A stretch of DNA of 64,000 nucleotides from Citrus sinensis (GCF_022201045.2 NC_068560.1:28847501-28911500), one strand, 5' to 3'. Shown: positions 1 through 11,997, numbered from the stretch's first letter. Notes: generated by a model from the sequence alone, not told the origin. Translations and numbers: made by a program.

Positions 1-178
1 TTCTCCGAATCTTCCTTCTCATAGTACCATGGAACCAATTTTGCAAGCCAAAAAAAAATAATAATTTATAAACTTTAATAAATGTAGCTATCTAGGTATG
101 GTTACTTCCTAGAGATAACCCATCAAAATTTTTCAAAAAATGCTATCAAGTTTGTTTGTACCATAATTTTTAAAATTA

Positions 179-834
179 AAAAAAAACATTTACACTCTCA
201 AGAATTTAAAAAATAGTCACCAACACTCTAAAACTCTCAGAATACCCCTTTTAACCATAATACATTTTATCTCTATTATCCCTATAATATTTCATAATAA
301 ATAAGAATATAATATTAAAATAAATGTAATAATATATATACATTTTAAAATAATTTTAATATTTAAAAATACTTTAATATTTTACAATATATTATATATT
401 TTTTGTTATAAAAAGTAAATTTTATAATAAATATAATATTAATATAAATGTATCAAAATTTAAATTATTTTGAATACCACATAAAATAATAATTTAAACA
501 TTATTAGTATGTGAGTTTTTTTAAATTGTAAAAAAATATATTTAATGCAAATATTTATTTAAAATCTCTATAGTAAATATAAATATATTATTAAAATAAA
601 TACAATAATTTACATATATAAATTTATTTAAATATTTTAATATTATTAGTCTACTACATAGATTAAATTATATATATAATATTTTATTTATTAAAATTTT
701 AAAGTCAATTTTTTTAAGGATAATAGAGATAAAAGGTATTATAGTCAAAAGGAGATCTTGATGTCCTTTTTAAAAACTTAGGGATGTTGGTAACTATTTT
801 TCCCAAAGCTTAGGGTGTAAATATCTTTTTTTCC
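179..834. mobile_element. Non-autonomous Mutator-like TIR element
   Basis: The first ~110 bases and the reverse complement of the last ~110 bases can be aligned: both start with an A run followed by ATTTACAC, then share a TAGTYACCAACA block and end in a TTTTATCTCTATTATCC block. The element is flanked on both sides by the same 9-bp word, ttaaaatta (170-178 and 835-843), which is the target-site duplication length of Mutator-like elements. The interior is almost pure A/T and codes for nothing. It is therefore a MITE-sized, non-autonomous copy. The TIRs have diverged, so it is not very young. Confidence 0.72.
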
Positions 835-868
835 TTAAAATTATTGACATTAATACTTTGTATGTTAA

Positions 869-1110
869 ATTGGCGAAGAAGACAATGACAGTTCATGGTT
901 TGACAAAATGGCTAATAAAACTTTTTTATTTTGAAAATGATCTCATAAATCTTTTTTGGATAATTATTTAAATATAAATACAATTAGGTCGTATACTCAA
1001 AGGATATAAGTATCCAAAAAGAAGGCTATATGACTATTTATAAAAATAACAGAGTCTTCGTAATTATTTTCTTAAACCACAGGGTTGTTACTGTCATTTT
1101 CCAGCCAAAT
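869..1110. mobile_element. Possible small palindromic MITE
   Basis: The left end (TTGGC, then AATGACAGT) is repeated as the reverse complement at the right end (ACTGTCATTTTCCAGCCAA). The inner part also shows weak inverted similarity. No clear target-site duplication could be read, so the family is not assigned and the ends are approximate. Confidence 0.4.
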
Positions 1111-1693
1111 AATATCGACGAGTCTCTCTCATATTCATTAATAGAAATTGCGGATCACAATCTTTTAATGGCATAACTGTAATTTAAACAAAAGAGGAAG
1201 TACTAACAAGTCAGCTTGCACGTGAATAGAAGAATTTTTTGTATTATTGTCTGGTCCTTTTCGAGAACGATTTTCATCATCTGTGCCTGCCGACCCGTGA
1301 AAGCTGAAAGCTTAAAAGCTGAGGGGAGTGGCAGTTTCGTTATTTCAGCTTCCTGATAAGGGCTTTTTTGGGAATATAATAACTCTTACTAAAATATCAC
1401 CACATGAAGACAAATTCCGAGCTAGAAGCCTTGTTCCGCCTGCAATGTGGGCCACACATGGATGTTCAAATACCGAAACTATCCCCTTACCTACTGACTA
1501 ATTATTTTTTTAAAAACCTCTTTTTATTTATTAATAAAATTCAAGCACTTACATAAGCACAATTCAAATTTAGACTTTTTTTTAAAAAAATAAGATTTAC
1601 ATTAATACAGCAATCCTAAATCAAATGAAAATTTTGATTAATAGTAAATAATCAATGTTTGAAGAAGTTATAAATTTGTATGTTTTCACTTGA

Positions 1694-1807
1694 AGTGGAG
1701 GGGTTTGGTAAAATTCAAATCAATTTACCATTATCTTTTTCAAGATTCGAACTTGGGTGGTCATTAAAATAAAATTATTTAAAAATCACTCGGTCAGACT
1801 CCAACCT
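1694..1807 (-). mobile_element. Degenerate tRNA-derived SINE fragment
   Basis: On the minus strand this stretch contains AGTTCGAATCT, which fits the RNA polymerase III B box, and upstream of it TTAGGTTGGAG, an A-box-like word. It is bounded by two similar 21-bp words (1673-1693 and 1808-1828) that match at about 19 positions, as expected for a mutated LINE-type target-site duplication. It has no coding capacity. Confidence 0.55.
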
Positions 1808-2597
1808 AATTTGAATGTTTTTACTTGATTTGTATAACATTTAAAAAATAATTATTATTTGTCTACAATTACACAAATTTTAATGTAATTAACTGAGATG
1901 TAAAAGTTAGTTTTAATGTTTTATGGAGTTTGAGTTGTATGAACTTATTTTTATTTTTTAACCATAAATAAAATCATTGTTACCAAAATAGCTCCCACTT
2001 GCATTAATAAAATTAACAATATTTTTAATAACATCCTGTCATCTTGTGAATACATTGAATTCAATTAATAAAATGCAATTATAGTTTCTTAATTGTAATT
2101 AAAATTATGACTGAGGACAACAATATAATACTCAACAAATTGAGGGGCATATATATTGTGGCATAAACAAACAGTCAAAAATCACTGTCTTAAAACATTA
2201 TAATAAAAATATATTTATGTATATATATATATATTTACATTACAATACAAAGCCAAAGAAGAAGACTTGGTTCAATATATTCTTTCTTGCGCCTGCAACA
2301 AAAACAAATAATATAATCACTCTCTCTTGTTCTTGTTTCTGCTTCTCTTCAGTCTTCAGCAAAAATGAAGGAGAATTTTCTGGTTTTTGTCTTGCACAAT
2401 ATTGCCAACAAATCCCAACTTTTCTGCTTTTGTTTTCTTGTTTTTGTTTTTGAAAACAAACAATATTAATTCAACACTTCCTCCAAGAACAAGAAAGAAA
2501 ACAAAAGGAGGGGGGGTTTTATAATTTGTTTTAAAATTGAAATCTTGCTTGGAATTTTTTATCTGCTTGTGCTTTCAATATTATTATCGCCATTACC

Positions 2598-5500
2598 ATG
2601 TCAAATATTACAGGTGATGCTGTTAGCTTCTCTTCATCAGGCAACAATATTAAAAATCATCATCATCATCATCATGGAGAAGAAGTTCATCAACAACAAG
2701 AACAACAACAAGGGCTAGTGAGTCAGTTTCTTGTTACAAATTCTTTGGCTTCAAGTACTACCACGGCAACTAATAACAGCAGCAGCAATGGCTCTAGTAG
2801 TACTACTCAGCCTCCTCCACCAGCTAAAAGAAAAAGAAATTTACCAGGAAATCCAGGTAATCAAATTAAATTAAAATTAGTTATATATGCAACTATATGT
2901 ATAGTATATATATATATATATATACTTTGTCATGTATTAATTTGTTTCAATTTTGGTTTTCAATTATCAAATATTCATAGTTTTTTTTTTTTTTGGGAGG
3001 ATTTCACTTTTGATGAATTTATTGAATAATTAATCTCTTATATATCGTTTTTTCATATATAAACAAAAAGCTGATGAATCTTTGAGATGTTGAACAAGTA
3101 CATACATATAATAATGAAGATTCCTTTGTTTTTCAGCTTTCACATGCTTGTAACTATTCTCACATATATGGTTCTTCAAATTACCAAAGATTTTCTATTT
3201 TGACTCACTTTGTTCAAGTCAAAAAATTGAAAAATATTTTGAATCGTCAAGAATTAAAGGTGTAAATTAACGTGAAGAGGATTCTGTGTGTGCATGCTTA
3301 GTTATGTTTTATGGAGTACTATTTTTCTTTTAGGCAAAATGGGTTGTTAAGAAGATGATGAATTATTGATGCGTGAATAAGTTGTTGAAGGGGGTTCAAT
3401 TATTGGTTGGGGTTCACAAATCACAATCATTGTAGTGAACAGTTAGCTTCCCCTTTGAACTCCTTTTTCTTTGGTTTTGCTTCTACTGAGTTTCGAGTAA
3501 TTTTAAACCAACCTGAAAAAAAAAAGGGTCATATATTGCTGCCCACACAAAATCTACATACTTGATAAGTTCTTTTCACAAACATGAAATTCACATAATC
3601 ATACTTGACTTATTGATGATTTTCCATTTTCTTAATATTTATTCCTATGAAAAGGTGGAAAATAAAAGATGATAAATACATAAGAACTTACTATAATATT
3701 ATTTTCTCGTACATTTGATTAATTAAATTCTTTTCAAATTTTTATTATTTTCATGTCATTTCTTGTATTTTATAATTTTTTAAGTTAAAATTCTATTTTT
3801 GGATGGAATGATGTCTATTTTTTTGGAAAAAAAAAGTTTAAAATATATATATATTTTTTAACTTTGAAGCTAAAAAATTGTTTCCAGGTATGGTACTATT
3901 AAAAAAAAAAAAAAAACAATTTGAGTTCCAGCTTGCATAATATTTGAAGGAAATATTAGATACAATTTTATTCAAAGTCATTTGAACTGTTCTTGCTAAA
4001 ACATGTTTTTTTTTTTTTTTTTTTTTGAGCTTGTGAGAAGATGTCTAATTATTTGTATAAATTTTTTCGCAGACCCAACAGCTGAAGTTATCGCTCTCTC
4101 ACCAAACTCACTCATGGCAACAAACCGTTTCCTCTGTGAAATCTGCAACAAGGGATTCCAAAGGGACCAAAACTTGCAGCTGCATCGACGAGGCCACAAC
4201 CTGCCATGGAAGCTGAGGCAAAGATCAACCACTGAGATCAGAAAGAGAGTTTACGTCTGCCCAGAACCCTCATGTGTTCACCACAACCCGGCTCGTGCAC
4301 TGGGTGATCTGACGGGCATCAAGAAGCACTTTTCCAGGAAGCACGGTGAGAAAAAGTGGAAATGTGAGAAGTGCTCTAAGAAGTATGCTGTGCAGTCTGA
4401 TTGGAAAGCTCATTCTAAAACCTGTGGGACTAAGGAGTACAAATGTGACTGTGGCACCATCTTTTCCAGGTTTTTGTTTATTACTTTAATTTAATTTAAT
4501 CAATATTCTGCTTACATATATATATATATATATTTAAACTAGCTTGGAAAGTTGCATTAACGTGATTATACACACACACACACACACACGAGCTACTATT
4601 TTAAGGCCTTATCATAAATGTTTTTTATAATAGTTCTTAATTTTCTCTTCTCAACGTCTATATACGCTTTTAGTTAAATGCCAATTTTAAACCGTATAAT
4701 TTTATTTGCACCAATAAAAAGTTATAGGTAGTGTTGTAAAATAGTAGTGTATTTTTAAAGCGTATATCAAAAATATTTTAAATAATTTTTTTTTTTGGTA
4801 AAAAAGAAATATTTAGGTTTCCTTTGTAAGTGTTGCCGGCTTGGCTCTTACAGTGTAATATTCGCTGCCACACAATATGATTTCTGAAGTACCTTAGCGC
4901 AGCTTTTCCAAACGACCCTTTAGTAATATGAAAAATCATCGTCTTACTTACTACCTAACTCATCTTTATTTTATAAAAATGCGAACGCCCTTATAAATAA
5001 CTCTTACCGAACTTATCTTCTTCATGTTACTCTTGTGTATGAACAAAATCAAGAATCTTGAGCATGATATAATTTTTGAAGGGACAAAAAAAAATGCATG
5101 ATTGGACCGAGCACATAGTTTCTAAATCTTATAATGATCTAGGAAGACATGTATGATCTTGCTTCTTACATTGGTCAAAGTCATTGTTTGACTGTATAAT
5201 CTTAATATAATTGCTTATTTTAGTACAAACGTATCAAACTATCAATCAACCTTTTCCCTTTTTTTTTTTTTTTTTGATAAGCATCCTTTTCGTTTATATT
5301 GCCAAGAGTCAAAAATTTAATGCAATATTTTATTATATATTTCGTTTCAATAATTGACTTGCGTATAAGCTATGCATTATCCAAAGACTACTTTGTGGCA
5401 ACAAAATTTTAACTAACAGCTTAATTATCAATTATTTTGCAGAAGGGACAGCTTCATCACCCACAGGGCCTTCTGTGATGCTTTGGCTGAGGAGAGTCAA

Positions 5501-6262
5501 AAAGCTAACCAAGGATTAAACCCACAGTTAGGCCACGTCTCTGAGCATATTTCTTCAATGCCAATCAACAATCACACAGAAAATAACAACAACCCTTTAG
5601 CTCATCATGAGCTCATGCCAATGCCACCGAAGCCCTTCAACACTATGGCTGCTGCAAGCATTTTTGAAAGCAGTAATAATAATTTGCAACAATCAGCTGC
5701 TGCTTCTGCTTCTGCTTCGTTGTCTGCTACAGCTTTGTTGCAAAAAGCAGCCCAAATGGGAGCAACAGCTAGCAATGGCAGCATGATGAGCTCCCCGATG
5801 ATGCACAAGAGTCTCGTCACAAGCATGGCACCACCTTCATTTGTTGCAATTCCGAAAGATCATCAGTCATTATCAGCAGCAGCAGCATCAATGGAGGAGA
5901 TATCGCTATCGTCGTCGGCGCAGTTTTTCAGTGCAAATATTGGCCACGCTGAGGGGTCATCAGCAATGAATGACGTTGGAATGTTTTATAGATTCTTGGA
6001 TCAAAACAATGCAGCACTGATGAAGAGCTTAGAGCATGACGAAAGCAATAAAAGTGGCAACAACCAAAGTGTTTTGAATAATGGGGATGTGATGACTGTT
6101 GATTTCATGGGGATTGGAGGATCAAGAACAAGAAATCATTTCCAGCAACAGCAGTCGCAAGAACTCAAGTTTGGATCAGGAATTAATAACATTGGTCAGC
6201 CAAGAATGCAAAGCTTGAACCATTTTCAGCAGCAGCAGCAAGATGTACCTTTTTTAAATTAA
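2598..6262 (+). CDS. INDETERMINATE-domain (IDD) C2H2 zinc-finger transcription factor
   Basis: Nuclear DNA-binding regulator of the plant IDD/BIRD family. Three exons join in frame: 2598-2856, 4073-4469 and 5443-6262, giving 491 residues. Exon 1 carries poly-His, Gln-rich and Ser/Thr-rich low-complexity sequence and ends with the basic KRKRNLPGNP nuclear signal. Residues ~105-235 form the ID domain: C2H2 finger 1 (FLCEICNKGF), finger 2 (YVCPEPSCVHH), then CCHC fingers 3 and 4 (WKCEKCSKKY; YKCDCGTIFSRRDSF). The C-terminal half is Ser/Ala/Asn-rich with the family motifs SATALLQKAAQMGATAS and VDFMGIGG, the latter a variant of the TRDFLG motif used for partner binding. The RQRSTTEIRKRVYVCPE linker resembles the IDD2/IDD7 clade best, but the exact ortholog is not certain. 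The start is the first ATG in a CT-rich leader. Intron 1 (1.2 kb) carries several poly-T/A tracts. Confidence 0.95.
4566..4589. repeat. (AC)n microsatellite in IDD intron 2
   Basis: A run of about ten CA units lies in intron 2, shortly after a TA tract at 4517-4532. It is likely to vary in length between individuals and has no visible coding or splice role. Confidence 0.9.
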
Positions 6263-8344
6263 TGAATCAATTAGTATTTTCCAATTTCTGGTCCCCAAAA
6301 GAAAAAGAAAAAATCGCAAGAGCTAGGGCCATCATTAATGTAGCTTTCTAAAGAGCAAGGCATTGAGTAGATCTTGGCTAAGAAGATTAAGATAAATAGC
6401 AAGTTGTAGGCACTCTTCTCTCTTTGATCCCGAAAACAAGTTTTATGTACTTTTTTTTTTCAAAAAAAGAAGGAGAATTGGAGAGAGCTTTTTATTGATA
6501 ATTAATTAAGTCGATCCAATAATTTTCTCTTATCCCCTTTTTATAAAGCATTCTCACTTCATATTTATCTAAAGAGTCGTTCTTTAATTAGTCCATTTGT
6601 TTGTATTTTAAAAAAAAATATGGATATTCGCATTTGAGAAATTAATAAATTTTTATAATACAGCCTCGAATCGCTATCAATCATGAACAAATTAATATGT
6701 ATTTTATAAAATACTGACGTTCGCAATCTATTTTTAATATACACATCTTTATCTTATGCAGCTGTATACTAACGGACGATAGGGGTCTATATGATAGACA
6801 TTAACACCTAATAATGATTCCACCCACTACATTATATAATTAATCACTTGACACATGTACACATGCATCAGATGAGTGCAACTTCAAACCTTCATTTTCA
6901 TGTACTGCTTGATGATCTAATTAATAATAATAAATGAGAGCTATGATCATAGATCGAGCTCAGTGTTTTTTTTTTTTTAAGGGGTAAATTGTGATACATA
7001 TATAGAACGTAGCTACTTTCAGTGTATATACATCCCCCCCCCCCAAAAAAAACATATAAAGTAGATTTTGGACGTATATAATCTTGTTAAAAAAAAAGTT
7101 TGACTCAAAAGATTAAGTTGATAGATAACCTCATAGATGGGTCAAAATATAATAGCCCAAAAAATTTATAATTGAAAGAAGTTACTCATCAAAAATTGAT
7201 TAATTAAGAATTTGACTCTAATACTAATATTAGAGAAATCACTAAACCCAAAAAACTTAAGTTAATAAATAGTTAAGTTGACTCAATAATATTTAAGATC
7301 GGTCTTAACTCTTAACAAATCTAATTTATATGTAAGTAATGAACTTTTAATTATCCTTTGTAAAGTTTAAATCCATAACTCATTAACTCTGCATCCTCAT
7401 GATTCATGAATATTAGTTCTTCTCTTTAGGAGGCTTATATATGCTGAATTTGAGCAATATAATGTATTTTGTAGATTAATGGATATATTGCAGTAATGTG
7501 GTAGGGGCCGGCTGTGCTGCCACCTTTACACGGAACCCTAGTCTTTTGTTTGTAGACGTAGTTATTGTAAAATGTAATTGAGGCCCAATGCACTCTTTCT
7601 TATTAATTAAAGGGTAAACTTTAATTTAGTCCCTAATTAAAATGACATACTTTAATTTAACCTGTAAAAGTATAAAAGTTTCAACTTATCCCTTAAAATC
7701 TGTTAAATGTAACCATTGACTATTATTGATTCAATAAAATGCGATAATATCCTTATTAATTATAGAATAGATTATCTTACCGTTACACCCATTGTTGGAG
7801 AAAGATATTTTTAATGTCCCTATTGTTTCTAAAATAAAACTAATTTAAATTTTATATGCTTTCAAACTATATGCATCACTAGCAAAAATCACCCTCTAAT
7901 CTCTTTTCTTTAGAAAATTAAACAAAATCTCAATAATAATAAAGTAAATATAAAATTCTCCTTTTTTTATTGTTTTTTTTCCTTTCTCTTTTTCTCTCCA
8001 TCTTCAATCCCTTCTCTATTCATCATCTTCTCCGTTTCAATTTTTTTAATCCTCTTTCACACACTTAACATCTCTACAATCATCTTCAAAGCCATCTCTA
8101 CAACCCCATTTTGAATCCATTGTTAAAAAAATGGAACTTAATTTCTACAAATCAAAGTCCAATAATCATACTCTTCACTTCCTTTGTGGAGAAAGACTTG
8201 ATCTCCATCATAATACTGCAACTAAAACCCTAATAAGCAAAACCCACTTAAATTTACAACACACATAATTCAAACCATGCCCATTACCCAACAAAACCCA
8301 TGGTTGAACTCGACCATGCCAAGCAAACCCATGGTTACGCGCAA

Positions 8345-8969
8345 TAGAGATGGAAAAAAAGCCCGAGCTAGCCCAACTAATTCTTACGGGCTTTGACCTG
8401 GGCCTCCCGCATGAGGGCTTGGATAAGGATTTAGGGAAAAAAAAACTCGAGCTAAGACCAAACCCTCTATTTTAAAAAAATTAAAAATTAGAATAATAAA
8501 TTCAACTTAGAAATAATGAAAAAAAGAAAGCTTAAATCCCAAATATATATGTCAATAATGAATCAAAAAACTTAAAATTATAATTCTAAACTCTCTTTCA
8601 AGTATTAATTAATTAAGAGAGTGCATGAATTAGAGAATCCAGTACTAAAAAACTAAATCTCTAAACTTTAATTTACTTCATTTTCTTTACTTATTATTTT
8701 ATTTTTGAAATATCTATTTTCTTTAATTCATTATTGATTATAACAACTTGATTATTATTAATTCATTTCAAGTTTACAATAATTTTAAAAAATTAAAAAA
8801 AAAAGTCCCAAGTTTGGCCCAAACCCAGCCCAAGCATGCAGTGGCCTTGCCCCAAGCCCAGCCCAGGACCAGTGGGCTCGGCCCAAACTCAACCCTAGCA
8901 CTTTTACTCTAATGGGCTTAGGATTGGGCTTGAAAAAGTCTAACCCAAGCCCTTAATTTGCCAACCCTA
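8345..8969. mobile_element. hAT-like non-autonomous element with GGGCTT/AAGCCC clusters
   Basis: The left end reads TAGAGATGGAAAAAAAGCCC. The reverse complement of the right end reads TAGGGTTGGCAAATTAAGGGC, so the outer ~12 bases match the TAGRGRTGG pattern of plant hAT MITEs. The flanking octamers are acgcgcaa (8337-8344) and gcacacaa (8970-8977); they agree at 5 of 8 sites and all three differences are G/A transitions, as expected for a decayed 8-bp duplication. Both subterminal regions are rich in GCCC/GGGC words and the middle is AT-rich and non-coding. Confidence 0.55.
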
Positions 8970-9175
8970 GCACACAATCCTTCCAAGCATACAATGATCC
9001 AAGCAAATGAATGTTGATGATTTCAATGATTGGTTTGGTTTTAGGGTTTACCCATGAATTTGGGAAGAATTTTGTTGATGATGAATAATGAAAGATGAGC
9101 TATTGTGGTTCCTTAAGAAAAGAAAGAGCTTTTTAGTACTAATTTAAGGTCATTATTTGTTCATTGATATTAGTG

Positions 9176-9612
9176 TAGAGATGGCAAAACTCTGGGCCGG
9201 GTCCGGGTATTGCCATGACCGGACCCTGCCTGGATGCAACCGGTCCGGGTCCGGGTCCGGGCCGGGTTTTAATCCGGGTACCCGGATTTTATATTTTTTA
9301 ATATTTTATGTGTATATATTTTTTATTTTTTGATAATTTTATAAGTTTTAAATTTATTTCAATAAAATTTGACATGAAAATATAAACTTTAAGTGTTTAA
9401 AACTTTATATATGTATAATAAATAAGTCAAATAAATATAAAATATTTAAAATAATATATATTTTATAATTTTTTTTAATAAAATCCGGGTTCCGGGTTTA
9501 TCAAGTGATGCCCAAGACTGACCCGGCTTCATACCCGGGCCGGGTATTACCCGGCCCGCAACACCCGGGTACGGTCCGGGTCCGGACCGGGCGGGTATTT
9601 TTGCCACCTCTA
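9176..9612. mobile_element. hAT MITE with CCGGGT-rich arms
   Basis: Terminal inverted repeats TAGAGATGGCAAAA and TAGAGGTGGCAAAA (right end, reverse complemented) bound a 437-bp element. A perfect 8-bp target-site duplication, tattagtg, lies at 9168-9175 and 9613-9620, diagnostic of hAT transposition. Both arms carry many direct and inverted CCGGGTCCGGGT copies, so the arms can fold on each other, while the centre is AT-rich. There is no coding sequence. The intact duplication and well-matched ends suggest recent insertion. Confidence 0.85.
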
Positions 9613-9630
9613 TATTAGTGTGTTACGATG

Positions 9631-9767
9631 ATTTTTTTTTTTAAAGGGAGTGAGCAAAGCCCAAATAGGTTTTTAATTTTTCCTCCTTACTACCTTCAAG
9701 ACTCGAATTCAGGCGTCAGTTGCTACAAACTTAATGCTGTTACCAACCTAATCACGCCTTTGGGGGC
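9631..9767 (-). mobile_element. tRNA-derived SINE
   Basis: Read on the minus strand, the element starts with an A-box-like GTGATTAGGTTGGTAAC, continues to a B-box-like AATTCGAGTCTT and ends in a poly-A tail (the T run at 9632-9643 on the plus strand). It is flanked by tagtgtgttacgatg (9616-9630) and tagtgtgttatgatg (9768-9782), a 15-bp duplication with one mismatch. The left copy overlaps the 8-bp duplication of the neighbouring hAT MITE, so the SINE arrived after it. Confidence 0.75.
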
Positions 9768-10139
9768 TAGTGTGTTATGATGTTTAATGCATTGTGGTTC
9801 TAAACAAAAGCTCCTTTAATATTTACAAAAAATAGTAATCAAGAAAGAGTATGCAGGGATAAATTGAATTTTGATAGTGGAGGTAAGCAAGAAATATCAT
9901 AATACTTTTAAATATTTTACAAATAAGAAAGAGTGCATAGGGACTCAATGAAATTTTATAGTAACTAAGTCACAAATGACAAAAATTGTGGTGCCGCATA
10001 ACTATGACAACGTAGCCGGATCTAATGTAGTATACGTTTTAAATATATTACAGTGAAATGATACATAATTACTAAAATTTGCAGTCTGCGAAGTGTAGAC
10101 ATAGCATAGCATAGCACTAGGCAAAAGTTTCTGTAGAAG

Positions 10140-10327
10140 AAATTCTAAAATATATAGAGATACTTATTAATTATATAATAAATAAATAATATTATAATAT
10201 ATGTATTTATTTTAAAAAATATTATACAAGTGATGGTTATGTTAAATTTAATTACATATATTATATATAAAATTAATTAATTATATTATGTTAATTAATT
10301 ATATTACCTCTAATATATTTTAAATTT
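10140..10327. mobile_element. Small AT-rich MITE, copy 1
   Basis: The left end (AATTCTAAAATATATAGAGAT) and right end (CCTCTAATATATTTTAAATT) are inverted repeats. An internal stretch, GTATTTATTTTAAAAAATATTATACAAG.. followed by a GTGGTTA-like word, closely resembles one at 54366-54410 inside a second copy. Ends are approximate and no target-site duplication was resolved. Confidence 0.45.
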
Positions 10328-10629
10328 TTTTATTTTTTTATACATAATATAAAGACAACGATGAAATTTACTTTGTAGAAACGTCAATTCATCCTTGAAG
10401 AATTAAATGGGCCGTGAAAATCATTTATCGTTAGGAAGTTTGTGGCTCCAAAAATATCATTTAATATCCCATAAATGTGAACCACCAAAATTTAACATGG
10501 ATAGCATTGCTTTATGAGACATGGCAGTCCACAAGTGGTTGCCTAAACCAAACGTGCTAGCTGGGAAAAATTCAACATGTGAAAAAAGGATAATGTAACC
10601 CATGCGATATCCCTCTTAGTGAAAAATTA

Positions 10630-11681
10630 ATGGCGTTGCAGCGCTACTGCTTCCATACGTGCAGAAATGCTTCTTCACATAAAGTTTACATGACACAATC
10701 ATCCAATGATCGGAAGGAGAGTTTGCAAGATGTGTCAGCCCGGCCGGGGAAGTCCCCGGCGGAAGAATTCGCGCCGCTAGCGGCAAAGTTCAACCGACGA
10801 CTACTCGTTGGCGTGGGCACAGCTTCTTTGGTGGCTGTTGGTGCAAATTTTGGTGGAGTGACTAGTTTTCTTCTGGGGTTGTCACCAGAAAGTGGAAGAA
10901 ATCTTAAGCTTGATGTGCTTTATCCAATTGGAGGATATAGTCGTTGCATTGACATTAATGAAGGATTTGGTCAGTAAGTCCCATAACACGTACACAGTTT
11001 TAATTTAAACATTATTATGCATGCTAATGCTTGGAAGCTTTATTATGTTTTGTGAAGCGTAGAATTTATATACCCAGATAGTTGGGTTGGGGATCAGACA
11101 CTGTTGTATAGAGCAGCTGAGAAATCAGAGTTTGAGAGATCACTTGATCCTCCTCCAATCAACAAGAATGTGAAATCTAGCAATGGCCGCCGCCAGAACA
11201 TCAACGAACCGATTGTTGCATTCGGTCCTCCTGGTTCAACCGGCGAGCTCAATGTCAGTGTCATCGTCTCACCGGTCCCTCCTGATTTCTCGTGAGTACT
11301 CTCATAAAAACAAAGATGTACGTAAGATTCACAGACCTTGAAGCTAATGTATCATGTTTTGCTGGCAGTATTGAAGCATTTGGGGGGCCGAAGGAGGTCG
11401 GAGAAGCTGTGGTTCGGACGATCACGGGATCAGGGCGCCGCCCCGATGTCAAAGGAAGTTTGATAGAATCAAACTTGAGAGAGGATTCTTTGAGGAGTAT
11501 CAAGTACTACGAGCTGGAATTCAGAGTTGAAAGCCCTTCATTTCAGCGGCATAACATCGCAGTTTGTTGCACACGCAATGGCAAGTTATATACTCTAAAT
11601 GCACAGGCACCTGAATCTGTATGGCCAGAGGTGAAATCAGAGTTGTATACAGTTGCTGATTCATTTAGTCTAACTTCTTGA
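10630..11681 (+). CDS. PPD7: PsbP-domain protein, thylakoid lumen (PPD7-like)
   Basis: Three exons, 10630-10969, 11063-11291 and 11369-11681, give 293 residues. The N terminus lacks acidic clusters and is followed at residues ~54-78 by a twin-arginine pair (FNRRLLVG) and a hydrophobic stretch, the layout of a bipartite transit peptide with Tat-type passage into the thylakoid lumen. The rest is a PsbP fold: GFEFIYPDSWVGDQTLLYR, then SIEAFGGPKEVGEAVV and a C-terminal YYELEFRVESPS/NGKLYTLNAQAPE section typical of the family. PsbP-domain relatives help assembly or stability of photosynthetic complexes; the exact role of this member is not shown. Assignment to PPD7 rests on the neighbour ACBP gene, an adjacency known in Arabidopsis (At3g05410/At3g05420). 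Exon 1 must end at gtcagt (10970), since the better-looking gtaagt four bases downstream breaks the frame. Confidence 0.88.
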
Positions 11682-11997
11682 TGTGAAAAGAAACAGAGAA
11701 GGGTCTACTGTTTCTGAAAATGTTCTGATAAATCATAGTTTCGAGACAAATGAATTTGAAAAAACAGTTTGCTTCATTTCTTGTTAAACATCTCAATGGC
11801 ATTACAATGTTTTTCGTGTACGGTAAAGCATGGAGCTGATCTGTAACTTGGTCATTTGGGTCATTTGGATTCTATAAGCACGAGACTAGAAGATTTGCCT
11901 AAATAAAAGGATGCACTAGAAGTTCCCTCAGGGCATATAGCAGCCACTAAAGGAATAAGCTCATCTAATTTCTAAATTACAATTACTCTACAGTATT
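11682..11997. other. Convergent 3' UTR region
   Basis: Only 316 bases separate the stop codons of the PsbP-domain gene (+) and the JMJ24-like gene (-). The two 3' UTRs therefore probably abut or overlap, which could give antisense pairing between the transcripts. I saw no further feature. Confidence 0.6.

Larger units (their letters stand above)
1..2597. other. AT-rich upstream region of the IDD gene
   Basis: No coding region is supported here. The first 850 bases hold a Mutator-type terminal-inverted-repeat element, followed by a probable small palindromic MITE and a degenerate SINE, all listed separately. From about 2200 to 2597 the sequence becomes rich in CT and short T/C tracts, as expected for the promoter and 5' leader of the IDD gene starting at 2598. 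A short ORF at 2217-2453 begins in a TA repeat and has no family resemblance, so it is probably chance within the leader. Confidence 0.6.
6263..10629. other. Repeat-rich gap between IDD and PsbP-domain genes
   Basis: The first ~300 bases are the probable IDD 3' UTR. From 6600 to 7600 I see only AT-rich sequence without features. From about 7610 to 9990 the sequence looks like a composite repeat: pyrimidine-rich exon-like stretches (7960-8110), fragments around 8270-8340 and 8970-9160 interrupted by one hAT-like element, a second hAT-like element at 9176-9612, a SINE at 9631-9767, and two related ~50-bp direct repeats (about 9841 and 9926) whose 'agggata/agggact' cores suggest a transposon end. 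A MITE follows at 10140-10327. The last ~250 bases are the promoter of the next gene. Confidence 0.55.

Noticed and set aside
2217-2453. Upstream ORF before the IDD gene
   Set aside because: Starts in a TA repeat, mostly Phe/Cys/Ser from CT-rich leader; no evidence of translation.
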